Positions 1 through 8,272 of a stretch of DNA of 10,846 nucleotides are shown here, in pieces. The translations under genes and the position numbers were made by a program. Numbering within the stretch: the first letter of the stretch is position 1; every line of letters begins with the position of its first letter. The stretch is from positions 1-10,846 of the forward strand of contig RBNI01006918.1 in the NCBI GenBank assembly GCA_003990745.1. The letters are read 5' to 3'. Source of the DNA: Jimgerdemannia flammicorona. Its lineage: Eukaryota; Mucoromycota; Endogonomycetes; Endogonales; Endogonaceae. Below the pieces are notes generated by a model. That model did no database searches and was not told the origin of the DNA. It was given only the letters and a program-made list of their open reading frames with translations.

Positions 1-289
1 CCCTTCAAGAACTTCACCAAAGCCACCTCCTTCACCTCTTACATCACTAGCCTCAAGATCATTCTTGCAGTCACTACTAAGCCTTAGAAGTACAATGTGA
101 TGGCAAATTCTGATCTTAACTTTTTGAGTAATAGTGCTGACACCATGTCAGTCATATCATCTGTTAGGTCCACTGGCTTCATGCTCTCCCCCTGTCCTGA
201 TCCCCCAACAACTATCATATCTGGATTTTTTTCCAGATCCCCAGTCATAGCTCTATCAGTAGTCACATTACCAGCCCTTACTCCTCCCC
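1..289 (-). pseudogene. Flanking DNA with a decayed minus-strand coding fragment
   Basis: On the minus strand a frame is open from about 289 down to a stop at 84. It reads a hydrophilic segment including EKNPDMIVVGGSGQGES and DLTDDMTDMVSALLLKKL. A second minus-strand frame is open from about 98 to 1 and includes SDCKNDLEASDV, so one frameshift near 90 could join them. I do not recognise the protein. It may be the tail of an older transposon gene, because no CpG occurs in this stretch, as in the adjacent retrotransposon. It stops exactly where the LTR begins, so the Gypsy element may have inserted into it. If so, the rest of it would lie beyond the 3' LTR, outside this window. Real coding origin is only weakly supported. 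Confidence 0.25.
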
Positions 290-310
290 TATAAGTGTAT
301 AACCTCTAAG

Positions 311-462
311 CTACTGAAATCACACATCACCCTCAGTACAAGCCACTGAAATCACATGTAACCCCTGAACAAATCTAGAAATTACCTGCAAGATTATAAA
401 GCTGAGTCAAACCAAAGTCACAGCATACAAAGCTGAGTCAATATGAAGTCACAGAACACAGG
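311..462 (+). repeat. Degenerate 31-32 nt tandem repeats in the LTR
   Basis: Units starting at 311 and 343 share CACTGAAATCACA-like sequence with a 32-nt period. Units starting at 401 and 432 share GCTGAGTCA, then AGTCACAG, with a 31-nt period. A weaker copy may start at 375, exactly one period after 343. The second pair contains perfect TGAGTCA heptamers at 403-409 and 434-440. These lie in the U3 part of the LTR, where enhancer repeats are common in retroelements. A regulatory role is inference. Confidence 0.7.
401..462 (+). repeat. Left inverted-repeat arm of the LTR ORF cassette
   Basis: Two repeat units (401-431 and 432-462) begin GCTGAGTCA. The reverse complement of 1710-1743 matches 401-434 at roughly 25 of 34 positions, so the ORF between them is bracketed by imperfect inverted repeats. 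These could be arms of an invertible segment, ends of a once-mobile cassette, or simply enhancer repeats facing both ways. Confidence 0.55.
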
Positions 463-583
463 ATTTACACAAAGAGAATCTTATCAATCAGGACCAAATA
501 CATATACTGAGTACTGAGATGCATTGAAACAGAGAACCAAAACAAACCAAATACACAACCCCAACTCCTAAACATATACAAAC

Positions 584-1683
584 ATGATCACTGAGATCTA
601 CAACCACATCCACACTGACATTTGGAATGCCATTATCAACCAAGCAATACCCCCTCTACTCCTCATAAATATCCATAGCTTAGTACCTCTCTACTTTGTA
701 GAAGCCTGATGAAATGCTCTGAACATACTTAGTGAAGCCTACTGAATCAGACAAATCTCAAGCTACTATCAGATCAACTACCTCCTAGAAGACATGATCA
801 AATACCATCATGATACAGATATTACTCAGATGTCTCAATACCAGAAACTCATTGCCTGCAAACATCGAGAACTCTTAGCATGGTTATTCCCCGCCTCTGA
901 GTTACTACTACCAAAATGGTTGCTACTCTGTCTTATGGTCAAATAGATAATATGATACAAGAACTCAACCACAAGTACTTCAAGTATGTTCAGACTACAG
1001 ACAGAACCTTTCCACACCCTGATGACTATATCCTACAAATGCCTCAAGTCAGATACACTATGAAGGATGTCTACAATATAATCTGATTTGATGAAGATGA
1101 AGCAGAAGATAATAATCCCTCTGATAATGACATAACCTCAAGCTAAGGATCCCTGCCAACTCTGATCACACCACTAACCATGCTAATAAACTTATAATAG
1201 TTCATAACCACCTACAAGACTTATTGGGACAATGACCACTGGTACAAATATCAATCTGCATTTATACCTAATTACTTCAACTATAATGAAGAGACTGGAG
1301 AACACAACCTGTACCTCTAGATAACCCTTGAGATTGAACCAACAACTTCACTACCTAAGTATGAGCAATATGAACCACAGCCACCAGCTTACTATAACCC
1401 AGTAACTTATAGTACTGTAACTTATAGAAGATATGTAGACAGTAAATCCAATGAAAGCAAAGATGATATACCTCTCCTTCGCTCACCAATGCCTTACCTA
1501 GCATACAAGATAGATGATACTATTCTGTAGGATAGTAATGAAGTCCCAATATATTATTATCTCAGCAAACAAGGAGAGTTAATCTGCAAACAACTCTTCC
1601 TAGACAACTACTTCATTAGAGATGATATTATTGATGGTAATGTTATCAAAAACTATCTAGATAGCATCTAAATCTATAATTAG
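584..1683 (+). pseudogene. Broken ORF of unknown function inside the 5' LTR
   Basis: Not recognised. A reading frame starts with ATG at 584 (MITEIYNHIHTDIWNAI), runs to about 890, then continues one frame over from about 901 to the stop at 1681-1683, giving about 366 codons. About ten internal stops occur where roughly 23 would be expected for this base composition. Most are explicable as CAA/CAG, TGG or CGA changed by one transition. The stretch 1321-1527 is fully open. The inverted copy at the 3' LTR has CAA where this copy has TAA at 1669, and both share the final TAG, which supports a real frame. The product would be acidic and Tyr/Asn/Asp rich, with a Pro/Tyr-rich patch near 1390 (EPQPPAYYNPV). 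No domain, signal peptide or membrane segment is evident. It could be a captured gene, an LTR-encoded accessory protein, or cargo of an inserted cassette. Confidence 0.5.
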
Positions 1684-1709
1684 CTTAGCAGTCACAGTAT
1701 AGTTAGATT

Positions 1710-1806
1710 AGCCTTATACAATGTGACTGTGAACTGACTCAGCAGTCAGATAATCTCTTGATATATCAGATCACACTTATACTATATGACTGTATTCCAA
1801 CTCAGC
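1710..1806 (-). repeat. Right inverted-repeat arm of the LTR ORF cassette
   Basis: Two units in reverse orientation to those at 401-462 end in TGACTCAGC (1735-1743) and CAACTCAGC (1798-1806). They are 63 bases apart, twice the 31-32 nt period of the left array. The first unit begins just downstream of the ORF stop at 1683. Confidence 0.5.
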
Positions 1807-1860
1807 AAGGTACCAAGTGCTATATCTATATTCAGCATAGTCCAGATAGCCCCTCACTAG

Positions 1861-1868
1861 TATAAATA
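1861..1868 (+). promoter_or_regulatory. TATA box of the LTR promoter
   Basis: TATAAATA is followed by a pyrimidine-rich run (CCCCCTCCCCC). It sits about 280 bases upstream of the gag start and about 120 bases upstream of the AATAAA signal, as expected for an LTR U3/R boundary. Transcription would begin roughly 25-35 bases downstream. No experimental start is implied. Confidence 0.6.
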
Positions 1869-1983
1869 CCCCCTCCCCCAGACCTCAGAATCTCAGACTT
1901 GAATATACAAGAACATTCCTGAACACTTCTCTACAATACTCCTTTATACAACTACTCCTAGTATAGTAATATCATGAATAGTG

Positions 1984-1989
1984 AATAAA
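1984..1989 (+). terminator. AATAAA polyadenylation signal in the LTR
   Basis: A canonical AATAAA hexamer lies about 120 bases after the TATA box. In the 3' LTR the same signal would terminate the element's RNA, but that part of the 3' LTR is not in this window. Confidence 0.4.
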
Positions 1990-2065
1990 TCTATTTAATA
2001 ACCTACAAACTACTCTTAAGTAAATCCACTCCCCATTAGGTCTTACTCCTAACCCCACTACGAAA

Positions 2066-2141
2066 TTTTCTAATTGGGTATTGTCTGCAGCAATATACCA
2101 ATTTAACTAAGCTAGTCTTAGTTTCTTGAACTTCCTAAAAT
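2066..2141 (+). other. Leader between LTR and gag; primer site not identified
   Basis: This short leader is where the minus-strand primer-binding site should lie. The only TGG-starting candidate is the TGGGTATTGTCTGC run near 2076, which does not match a tRNA 3' end that I recognise. I also looked for complementarity to the presumed transcript start near 1885-1900, as in self-priming Tf1-type elements, and saw none. Decay may have erased the site. Confidence 0.3.
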
Positions 2142-3165
2142 ATGGAAAATCCTGAACATCCAGAACTAGTCTAAAAAAGGACTTTGGTTGAGACATCAAT
2201 CCAATCTTGAAATCAATAAGCATAAAGGACATACTCCATATGAAATTGATCTTGACCTTAAGAAAATAGTCTTCCAGAATATTCAGAACTTCTAGAAAAC
2301 TCTTCCAGAACTACATAATGGTTACCCTAACAAGTAATCCTCTTACAACTTAGTAGCAGTAGTTTACAATCCAATTCCACTTCAAGATGCTTCCTCATCC
2401 CACTACAAACTCCTCTGAGAATTCCTACAAGTTGGTATAAAGCCCAACCTCTGAACTAGAATTTATCCTGAACCATCTGACAATCTGGAGAGAATTGAAC
2501 CTGATGTACAAGAATAATTTGACCTCTACACCTGCAACAAGTGGGACAAACTTCATTCAAAGAAAGAAGTACTCTAGTTAAATCAGCAGATAGGCAAAAC
2601 CCTATATACTGAACTCTTTGCACTACACCCAGTAAGTCAAGATGAAGAAGGTCTCATAGAAGTCTTCTTTACTCTTCTCAACAAGAGTTTTGTCAGCTCC
2701 ACAAATCTGAGCAACCTAGGACAACCAGCAGTAGTATTTCTAGCCTTAGTTCCTCACAAAGCCCAAGCCTCTATAGCCAAGTGGCTCAACTCTACCAACT
2801 TTCACCATACCAGGACCAAGACTGCATTATACTACTAATTCCAGAACAGCAAGACCCACTATATTCTTAAAGAAGAAGCAAGAGAAACCCTTTGTCAATA
2901 CCCTGATTCTGAACCTAAAGTAGGCCCTGCTATAGCTCTATCTGAACCAGAAACCAACATCAAACCAGAACTTGACTTTGAATTAAGTCTTTCTGAAATC
3001 AGATATATTACTGATTCTATCTACTTCGATACTGAGCAAACCCAACTATACAGGGACCAAGCCAAAGAGAAGGAGGAGTATCTCAGTAAATTCAATCTCA
3101 GATATACTACTGAAGGAGATACCCTCCATCAGGACAGAACATACCTATACAGCAACAAATAGCCA
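2142..3165 (+). pseudogene. Long N-terminal region upstream of Gag capsid
   Basis: About 340 codons precede the recognisable capsid, mostly in frame 1 from about 2185, with only seven or so stops. Visible segments include HKGHTPYEIDLDLKKI near 2221, FDLYTCNKWDKLHSKKEV near 2518, QDEEGLIEVFFTLLNKSF near 2638, and a charged, probably helical stretch YRDQAKEKEEYLSKFNL near 3046. I recognise no family. It may be a separate ORF (start 2142, stop or shift near 3165) or an N-terminal Gag extension. The following Gag frame is already open near 3130, so the two overlap slightly. A matrix-like or chaperone role would be a guess. Confidence 0.5.
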
Positions 3166-3171
3166 TTTATT

Positions 3172-4020
3172 GAGCCCTCACTCCAGACCCACAACTACTA
3201 CTCTAGCAACTTACACAGACCCAAAGAACCTCATCACACTCTGCACTAGTACCTCAAGTAGTACCAGTAATACTACTACCAGCAGTCCAACCACCTCTAG
3301 TAAACAATATGGCAAACCAACAGATTCTAGACCTCATAGTCCAGGTAGCAATAATGGTAGCAACCATTACTGCCTTAGCTGAACAGACCTGACCTACCAA
3401 AAATCTGAGTCTACCTACCTTCAATGGTACTGCATAAGAAGTCCAAAGCTTTATTAGTGTAGTTGACACCAACTTTGAAGCCAATCAATGGACCAATGAG
3501 TGAGTTGCTGACCACCTTCTGACAAACAATCAAGACTACACTCTGGAACAACTCTTTGCTATCACTACAGCCTATGTCCACCAAGTTGTTACATTCTTCT
3601 GAGGACCTGCTGAAGAATAGTGGTGAACTCTTCCTGAAAAACTCCTTACATAAGACACCCAATCTGCAGTTATTGCCAAAATATAGCAAACAATGCCCCA
3701 GGATATGAAGCCCATCCTGCAGCCCCTGGACTGAAACAACTCATGATTGCTCAATACTGCAGCAAAATCATGATTGCTGAATCTTGAGTAAAACTCTGTA
3801 ACCTCAAATTTGATGTATATGGCAAGGAAGATTTAAAATCTTCTGTATAAAACTCAAGTCACTCCTGAACACTGTTGGCCTAGGATATATTACCAATGAT
3901 GAAGCATGAAATGGTATAAGAGCAGACCATTTATTCAATGTACTACCTGAATGACTTATAAGAAAAATCTGAGAACAAGGATACCCAGTTAGTTGTGACT
4001 ACCAACAATGGTGTCTGGCA
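3172..4020 (+). pseudogene. Gag capsid (retrotransposon gag) region, degraded
   Basis: In frame 3 a Pro/Val-rich linker (about 3240-3310) is followed by a hydrophobic heptad-like segment, MANQQILDLIVQVAIMVAT, at about 3309. Then comes LPTFNGTA near 3415, EVQSFISVVDTNFEANQW near 3438 and EQLFAITTAYVHQV near 3550. This pattern (L-P-x-F-x-G, then a helix with E-x-Q-x-F) is typical of the Gag capsid of Gypsy elements. After about 3720 the frame shifts twice. LKFDVYGKEDLKSSV (near 3810) and LLNTVGLGYITND (near 3860) continue the capsid C-terminal part into frame 1. Capsid proteins assemble the virus-like particle that houses reverse transcription. Confidence 0.7.
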
Positions 4021-4251
4021 AGAATCAAGACTATGGTTAAGCAAATCCTAACAGCTGGACCAATTCTGCCCCAAAGACAATTCAACAATAAGGAAAAGAC
4101 TTGGACTAAGAAAGAAGAACCCAAGTATGAAGCATCCCGAGTTCTCTCAACATCCACTTCATGGATACCCAGAAATCATGAACCCATCCAGCCAAGTACC
4201 TTCAAGAAACTCACCAAAGGAGAAAGGAATGAACTTCAAAGAAGCAGAGTA

Positions 4252-4293
4252 TGCTTCTATTGCTGAAAGATAGGACATATGGCCAGTGTCTGC
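4252..4293 (+). pseudogene. CCHC zinc knuckle (nucleocapsid)
   Basis: Cys codons at 4252, 4261 and 4291 and His at 4276 give CX2CX4HX4C, the retroviral-type zinc knuckle that binds element RNA. The residue after the second Cys is a TGA stop (4264), probably a former CGA or GGA. The knuckle is preceded by a basic stretch, as usual for nucleocapsid domains, and is in the same frame as the dUTPase that follows. Confidence 0.9.
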
Positions 4294-4425
4294 CTCAATC
4301 AAAAACCCTGAACAGCAATATGAGCAACTGTTACTACTCTATACCACCTCAATAACCTGACTATCAGAATACTGGACTTTGTTAAGATAAGACAAACTGC
4401 TAAGGCCCCAACTAAAGAAAGTCAA

Positions 4426-4782
4426 AAGGCAGCTGGATATGACCTGTATACAGCCAAAGAAGCTACAGTTTCCAACTGAGAAGTCAAGCAAGTCTACATA
4501 AAAATCAGTATTCAAATCCCTGAAGGATATGTTGGAAGAATATGCTATTGCAGCAGCCTAGTATTGAAAGAACTCTCAGTAGAAGGAGGAGTCATTGATG
4601 AAGATTATACAGGTGAAATTATTGTCCTCATCTGAAATTATAGTTGGACACCCTTCAAGATCCCCATTAGTTTCTATATTGCCCAGATTCTATTTGAGAA
4701 AATCAAGTCAACTCTGACAGTCAAGGAAGTCCCTGAACTACTATCCACTATCTGAAAATTCAAAGGATTTGGCTCATCAAAC
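4426..4782 (+). pseudogene. dUTPase domain between Gag and protease
   Basis: This is a trimeric-type dUTP pyrophosphatase domain, which hydrolyses dUTP to dUMP and keeps uracil out of newly made DNA. All five family motifs occur in order and at normal spacing over about 118 codons. Motif 1 is AAGYDL (4429). Motif 2 is GRICYCSSL (4534; family form close to GRIAPRSGL). Motif 3 is GGVIDEDYTGEI (4585-4620), with the catalytic Asp and the uracil-stacking Tyr intact. Motif 4 is ISFYIAQILF (about 4666; family G-D-R-I-A-Q). Motif 5 is KGFGSS (4762), preceded three codons earlier by a TGA (4753) where the family has Arg. R-to-C and G-to-S in motif 2 are single transitions, as expected of decay. Stops lie at 4477, 4633 and 4753. 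The domain is in frame with the zinc knuckle upstream and the protease downstream, so it was part of the polyprotein. Family assignment is firm, and activity in this copy is excluded. Confidence 0.9.
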
Positions 4783-5013
4783 AAGGCCCCAGTCCAATTT
4801 ACCATAAACAAAGAAGAACAATTCTACAAGAAAATTGAAGATGAATATATACCAAGTGGCTGATGTCCCCATGGCATTGGAATGTACTCTTCCTGAATGA
4901 TTGATGATTGCTTCTTTTATGTCAATGAACTGGCTCAAAGAAGAACCAATAGAAGGAAAGCTCTTATAACTGAAATCACTACCATTGGATTAGACAAACT
5001 GCTTATACTTTAA

Positions 5014-5283
5014 GCTTTTATCAACTGAGCATCTGTCAAGATTATAATAGACAGTGGTGTCTCAGACAACTTCATCAATAAAGAAACAGCTAACATACTC
5101 AAGGTCTTTACCTCTCCTATACAACAAACTCAAGCAGTTGTTACAGCTGATAGAATCTCACATGTTATTAGCAAGGAAGTCTGCAATTTACCCTTCTGAA
5201 TTGGTGACTACTGAGTATATGTTATCTTCCAGATTATACCACTTCCTGATAATAAAATAATCCTTGGGACTCTATGGTTGAAA
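5014..5283 (+). pseudogene. Retropepsin-like aspartic protease
   Basis: IIIDSGVSDNFI (5041-5076) contains the DSG active-site triad in the form seen in Gypsy proteases. IILGTLWL (5257-5280) matches the second conserved ILGxxWL motif about 70 residues later. The protease would cut the polyprotein into mature parts. Stops at 5026, 5197 and 5212 break it. It lies about 75 codons after the dUTPase in the same frame. Confidence 0.85.
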
Positions 5284-5640
5284 TAAGAGAACTCCATGAT
5301 TGATTGAGTAAACCATTCTCTGACTATTAAGAAAGGATGCCACAACTTCAAACTGTAAGGTGAAAAGGACCCACTCAGCTCTAGCAATCCTGGACCAAAG
5401 ATCTCTCATATCAATAAGCTACAACTCAAGAAATTGGCCAAGAAGTGCCCTCTCTTTGCCATCTCCATCTGCCTATCCAAAGGAGAACCTGAGAACTCTG
5501 AGAAAGACTTTTCCAAAGTAGACAGCTGTATTAGACCCCTACTTTAGAAATTCTGAGACATATTTCCAAAGAAACTCCCAAAAGGCCTACCCTCTAAATA
5601 AGCAGTAGACCATGCTATCAAGACTATTCCAGATGTCAAG

Positions 5641-6360
5641 CCAGCCTTCAAGTCAATCTACTACATGTCTCCAAGAGAAATCGATGTACTTAAGAAAGAA
5701 ATTGATGAACTCCTAGAACAAGGATTCATCAGACCTAGTGTATCACCCTATAGTATACCAGTTCTCTTTATTGTAAAGAAAGGAGAAAACCTGCAAATGT
5801 GTATTAATTATCATGACCTCAATGAACAGACCATTAAAACTATTGCCCATTACTCAGAATTAATGAAATATTCAATAGGCTTACCAACCCACAATTTATG
5901 AGCTCTTTTGACCTGTGAAATAGTTACTGGCAAATCACTATAAAAGAAGAAGACATCTACAAGACAGCCTTCCAAACTCGCTATAGACACTTTGAGTTCC
6001 TGGTTATACCTTTTAGCATAACTAATACTCCTACAACCTTCCAGACCCTGATAAATACTATCCTACACCCATACCTAGACAAATTTGTTATTGTCTACAT
6101 TGACAACATCCTAGTCTTCAGCAAAACTCTGGAGGAATATCTTGAACATCTTGAACTAGTACTACTGAAACTCCAAGAAAACTGACTCTTCACAAAACTT
6201 AGCAAATGCAAATTTCTCCTAAAAGAAATCCAATTCCTTAGACACATTGTCATGCCAAATGAAATCAAAGTAGACCCTAGTAAAATCTCTATAATCAAGG
6301 ATTGGCCCAGACCCAAGAAGCTGAAAGATCTCCAGTCATTTCTGGGATTAGCAAACTATT
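5641..6360 (+). pseudogene. Reverse transcriptase
   Basis: It starts with the fingers motif MSPREIDVLKKEIDELLEQG (5665). Next come GFIRPSVSPYSIPVLF and MCINYHDLNEQTIK (about 5800), then a one-base deletion at 5838 that moves reading to frame 3. YWQITIKEEDIYKTAFQTRY (about 5925) and FEFLVIPF follow. The catalytic box reads YIDN (6096-6107) instead of YxDD. The second Asp is Asn, a single G-to-A change that would abolish polymerisation. SFLGLANYY (about 6335) closes the domain. Motif wording is typical of chromoviruses. Confidence 0.93.
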
Positions 6361-6499
6361 ACATATGATTTGTTACTAACTTTGCCAAAATCACTACTGC
6401 CCTTACCCAAATGACCAAACACAGCAAGAAAGAAGAACAACCCTGGACTATGAAACAAGAAAAAGACTTCAATAATCTTATAAATTGGGGACCTAAGCA

Positions 6500-6930
6500 A
6501 GATACTGCCTTTTAAGCACTAAAGGATGCCTTGATAACCACTCCAGTACTTTAAGCAGCAAACTCTGCCCTACTATACAAAGTTACTACTGATGCCTCTG
6601 ACCTAACCCTTGGAGCAGTACTCATATAAGAAGGACACCCTGTGGTCTATCACTCTCAAAAGTTCAATAATGCTAAAATCAACTATACAACTCATAAGAA
6701 GGAAATGTTTGCTATTGTAGACACTCTGATCAAATAGTGACTATATCTAAAAGGAGTATACTTCACCATATTGACTGACCACAAGTCATTAGTCAACATC
6801 AAGACCCAGGCTACTCTTTCCTGAAAGCAAGCCAGATGGATGAAAGTCCTTACCAACTTTGACTATAAAATCCAGTATCACCCTGGTAAGGAAAATATTG
6901 TGGCCAATGTAATCTCCAGACCACCAATTG
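6500..6930 (+). pseudogene. RNase H domain
   Basis: Frame 3 reads ALKDALITTPVL, then KVTTDASDLTLGAVL (catalytic Asp at 6591), EGHPVVYHSQKF, HKKEMFAIVDTL (conserved Glu) and LTDHKSLVNI (conserved Asp), ending at YHPGKENIVANVISRPP (6879-6929). It is the Ty3/Gypsy-type RNase H fused directly after RT, and it removes RNA from the RNA-DNA hybrid. Stops occur near 6513, 6552, 6627, 6735, 6738 and 6822. Several fit lost Gln or Trp codons, such as TAA in GAVLI-stop-EGHP. Confidence 0.9.
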
Positions 6931-7099
6931 AAGAAGTTATCCAAACCCTCACCTTGGTTACAAATTCTATCATGGAACAAATTATCACAGCATACACTGA
7001 TGATAAAGAAGCTCAAGCACTCTAAGAAATTCTAAACAGTGATAATGCTAACAAGCATACCCAGTATCATCAATATCAACTAAAAGATAATGTGATCTA

Positions 7100-8130
7100 C
7101 TACAAGGACAGATTGTATGTTCCAAATAACTGAGACCTCCAAAGGACTATCCTATTTGAATGTCATAATGCCCCCACAGCTGGACATTTAGGATTTGACA
7201 AATGCTATGAAGTTATCTCCCAAAACTTCTATTGGCCCTACATGGCAGATCAACTAAAGACCTACATTACTTCCTGTGATGCCTACTAATAGAACAAGTC
7301 CTCAACACTAGTAAAACCTGGCCTACTTTACCCTATCCTAGTACCATCTGCTAATTGGGAACAAATCTTTATAGACTTTATTGTATAACTACTCTGAACC
7401 AAGAATGGGAAAGATGCAATTGTTGTCTTCATAGACTATCTCAGCAAACAAGCCCACTTTGTACCAACTACTACCATTGCAACAGCACCAGATATAGCCA
7501 CACTCTTGTTTGATAACATCTTCCACTATTATGGTCTTCCTAAGATCATTGTTAGTGACCAAGACCCGAAATTCACCAGCCATTTTTGGATAGCCCTCCA
7601 TGCACACCTTGGAACAAAACTTACACTATAGCCTTTCACTCTGAAACTGATGACCAAACTGAAAGAATGAACCAAACTCTGGAATAAATACTAAGGAACT
7701 ATATTTCTTATAGACAAGATGATTGGTATGAACATCTCACCACAGTTGAGTTTGCCTACAACAATAGTAAGCAAACCTCTCTTGAAATGATCCCATTCTT
7801 TGCCAATACTAGACAAAACCCAAACACTCCTCTGACACTTATCCAAACCACTGATAAACTCTCTACAGTTGAAGCTGTTGAAGAATTCCTGCTCTAAATG
7901 TGCAATCTAAGCCAGATTGCAATCAAGAATTTGTTGCAAGCTCAGGAACAACAGTCACAGTATGTCAACCAACACTACTGAGAAGAGACTTTTGACATTG
8001 GAGAAAAAGTTCTACTGGACATCCGAGGATACCAAGTTGACAACCTCAAGCACAGACTATCTATAAAGCTGAACAGTAAGTTTATTGGACCATTTGAAGT
8101 TATTGTACAAGTCTCTCCTACTTCTTATAA
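7100..8130 (+). pseudogene. Integrase with GPF/Y module
   Basis: The HHCC zinc domain has His codons at 7164 and 7185 and Cys at 7275. The fourth ligand is Tyr (TAC, 7284) instead of Cys, a G-to-A change. The catalytic core has Asp at 7374 (FIDFIV) and Asp at 7557 (IIVSDQDPKFTSHFW). After a frame change near 7628, Glu lies at 7661 within AFHSETDDQTERMNQ, where the family has ETDGQ or QTDGQ. The GPF of the GPF/Y module is at 8087. Integrase joins the element's DNA to the host chromosome. Double stop 7287-7292 and stops at 7386 and 7395 break this copy. Confidence 0.92.
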
Positions 8131-8272
8131 ATTAGTGCTACCAGACACCATTAGGATTCACCCAGTCTTTAATGTCCAATGTCTTAAGCAATATAATGAA
8201 AATAATGATGAGCTATTCCCAAACCAAACTACAGAACCACCTGCACCTGTCATTATTAATGATCAAGAAGAG

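Larger units (their letters stand above)
290..2065 (+). repeat. 5' LTR, unusually long, carrying an ORF
   Basis: The left boundary is set by alignment of 290-339 with 8865-8914, the sequence directly after the polypurine tract. The 3' LTR copy starts TGTAAGTG, and here it reads TATAAGTG, which is one G-to-A change from the canonical TG start. The LTR then holds a repeat array, a broken ORF, inverted repeat arms, a TATA box and a polyadenylation signal, in the order expected for U3-R-U5. The right boundary is uncertain. It lies between the AATAAA signal (1984) and the start of gag (2142), probably near 2065, but no clean CA end followed by a tRNA-complementary site is visible. An alternative is a shorter LTR that has been split by insertion of the ORF cassette. 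Confidence 0.6.

Noticed and set aside
311..462. CRISPR-like array because of the regular 31-32 nt spacing
   Set aside because: The units are contiguous and degenerate, with no unique spacers, and the setting is an LTR of a eukaryotic retrotransposon.
401..1806. The cassette as a classic cut-and-paste DNA transposon
   Set aside because: The arms are imperfect (about 74% over 34 nt) and no target-site duplication or transposase motif is seen in the ORF. Kept only as one alternative in the findings.
2076..2092. TGGGTATTGTCTGC-like stretch as a tRNA primer-binding site
   Set aside because: It starts with TGG but does not match any tRNA 3' end I can recall with confidence, and the LTR boundary next to it is itself uncertain.
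3254..3754. Several minus-strand frames of 60-92 codons over gag
   Set aside because: They are antisense to the degraded Gag capsid frame, and none has a recognisable motif.
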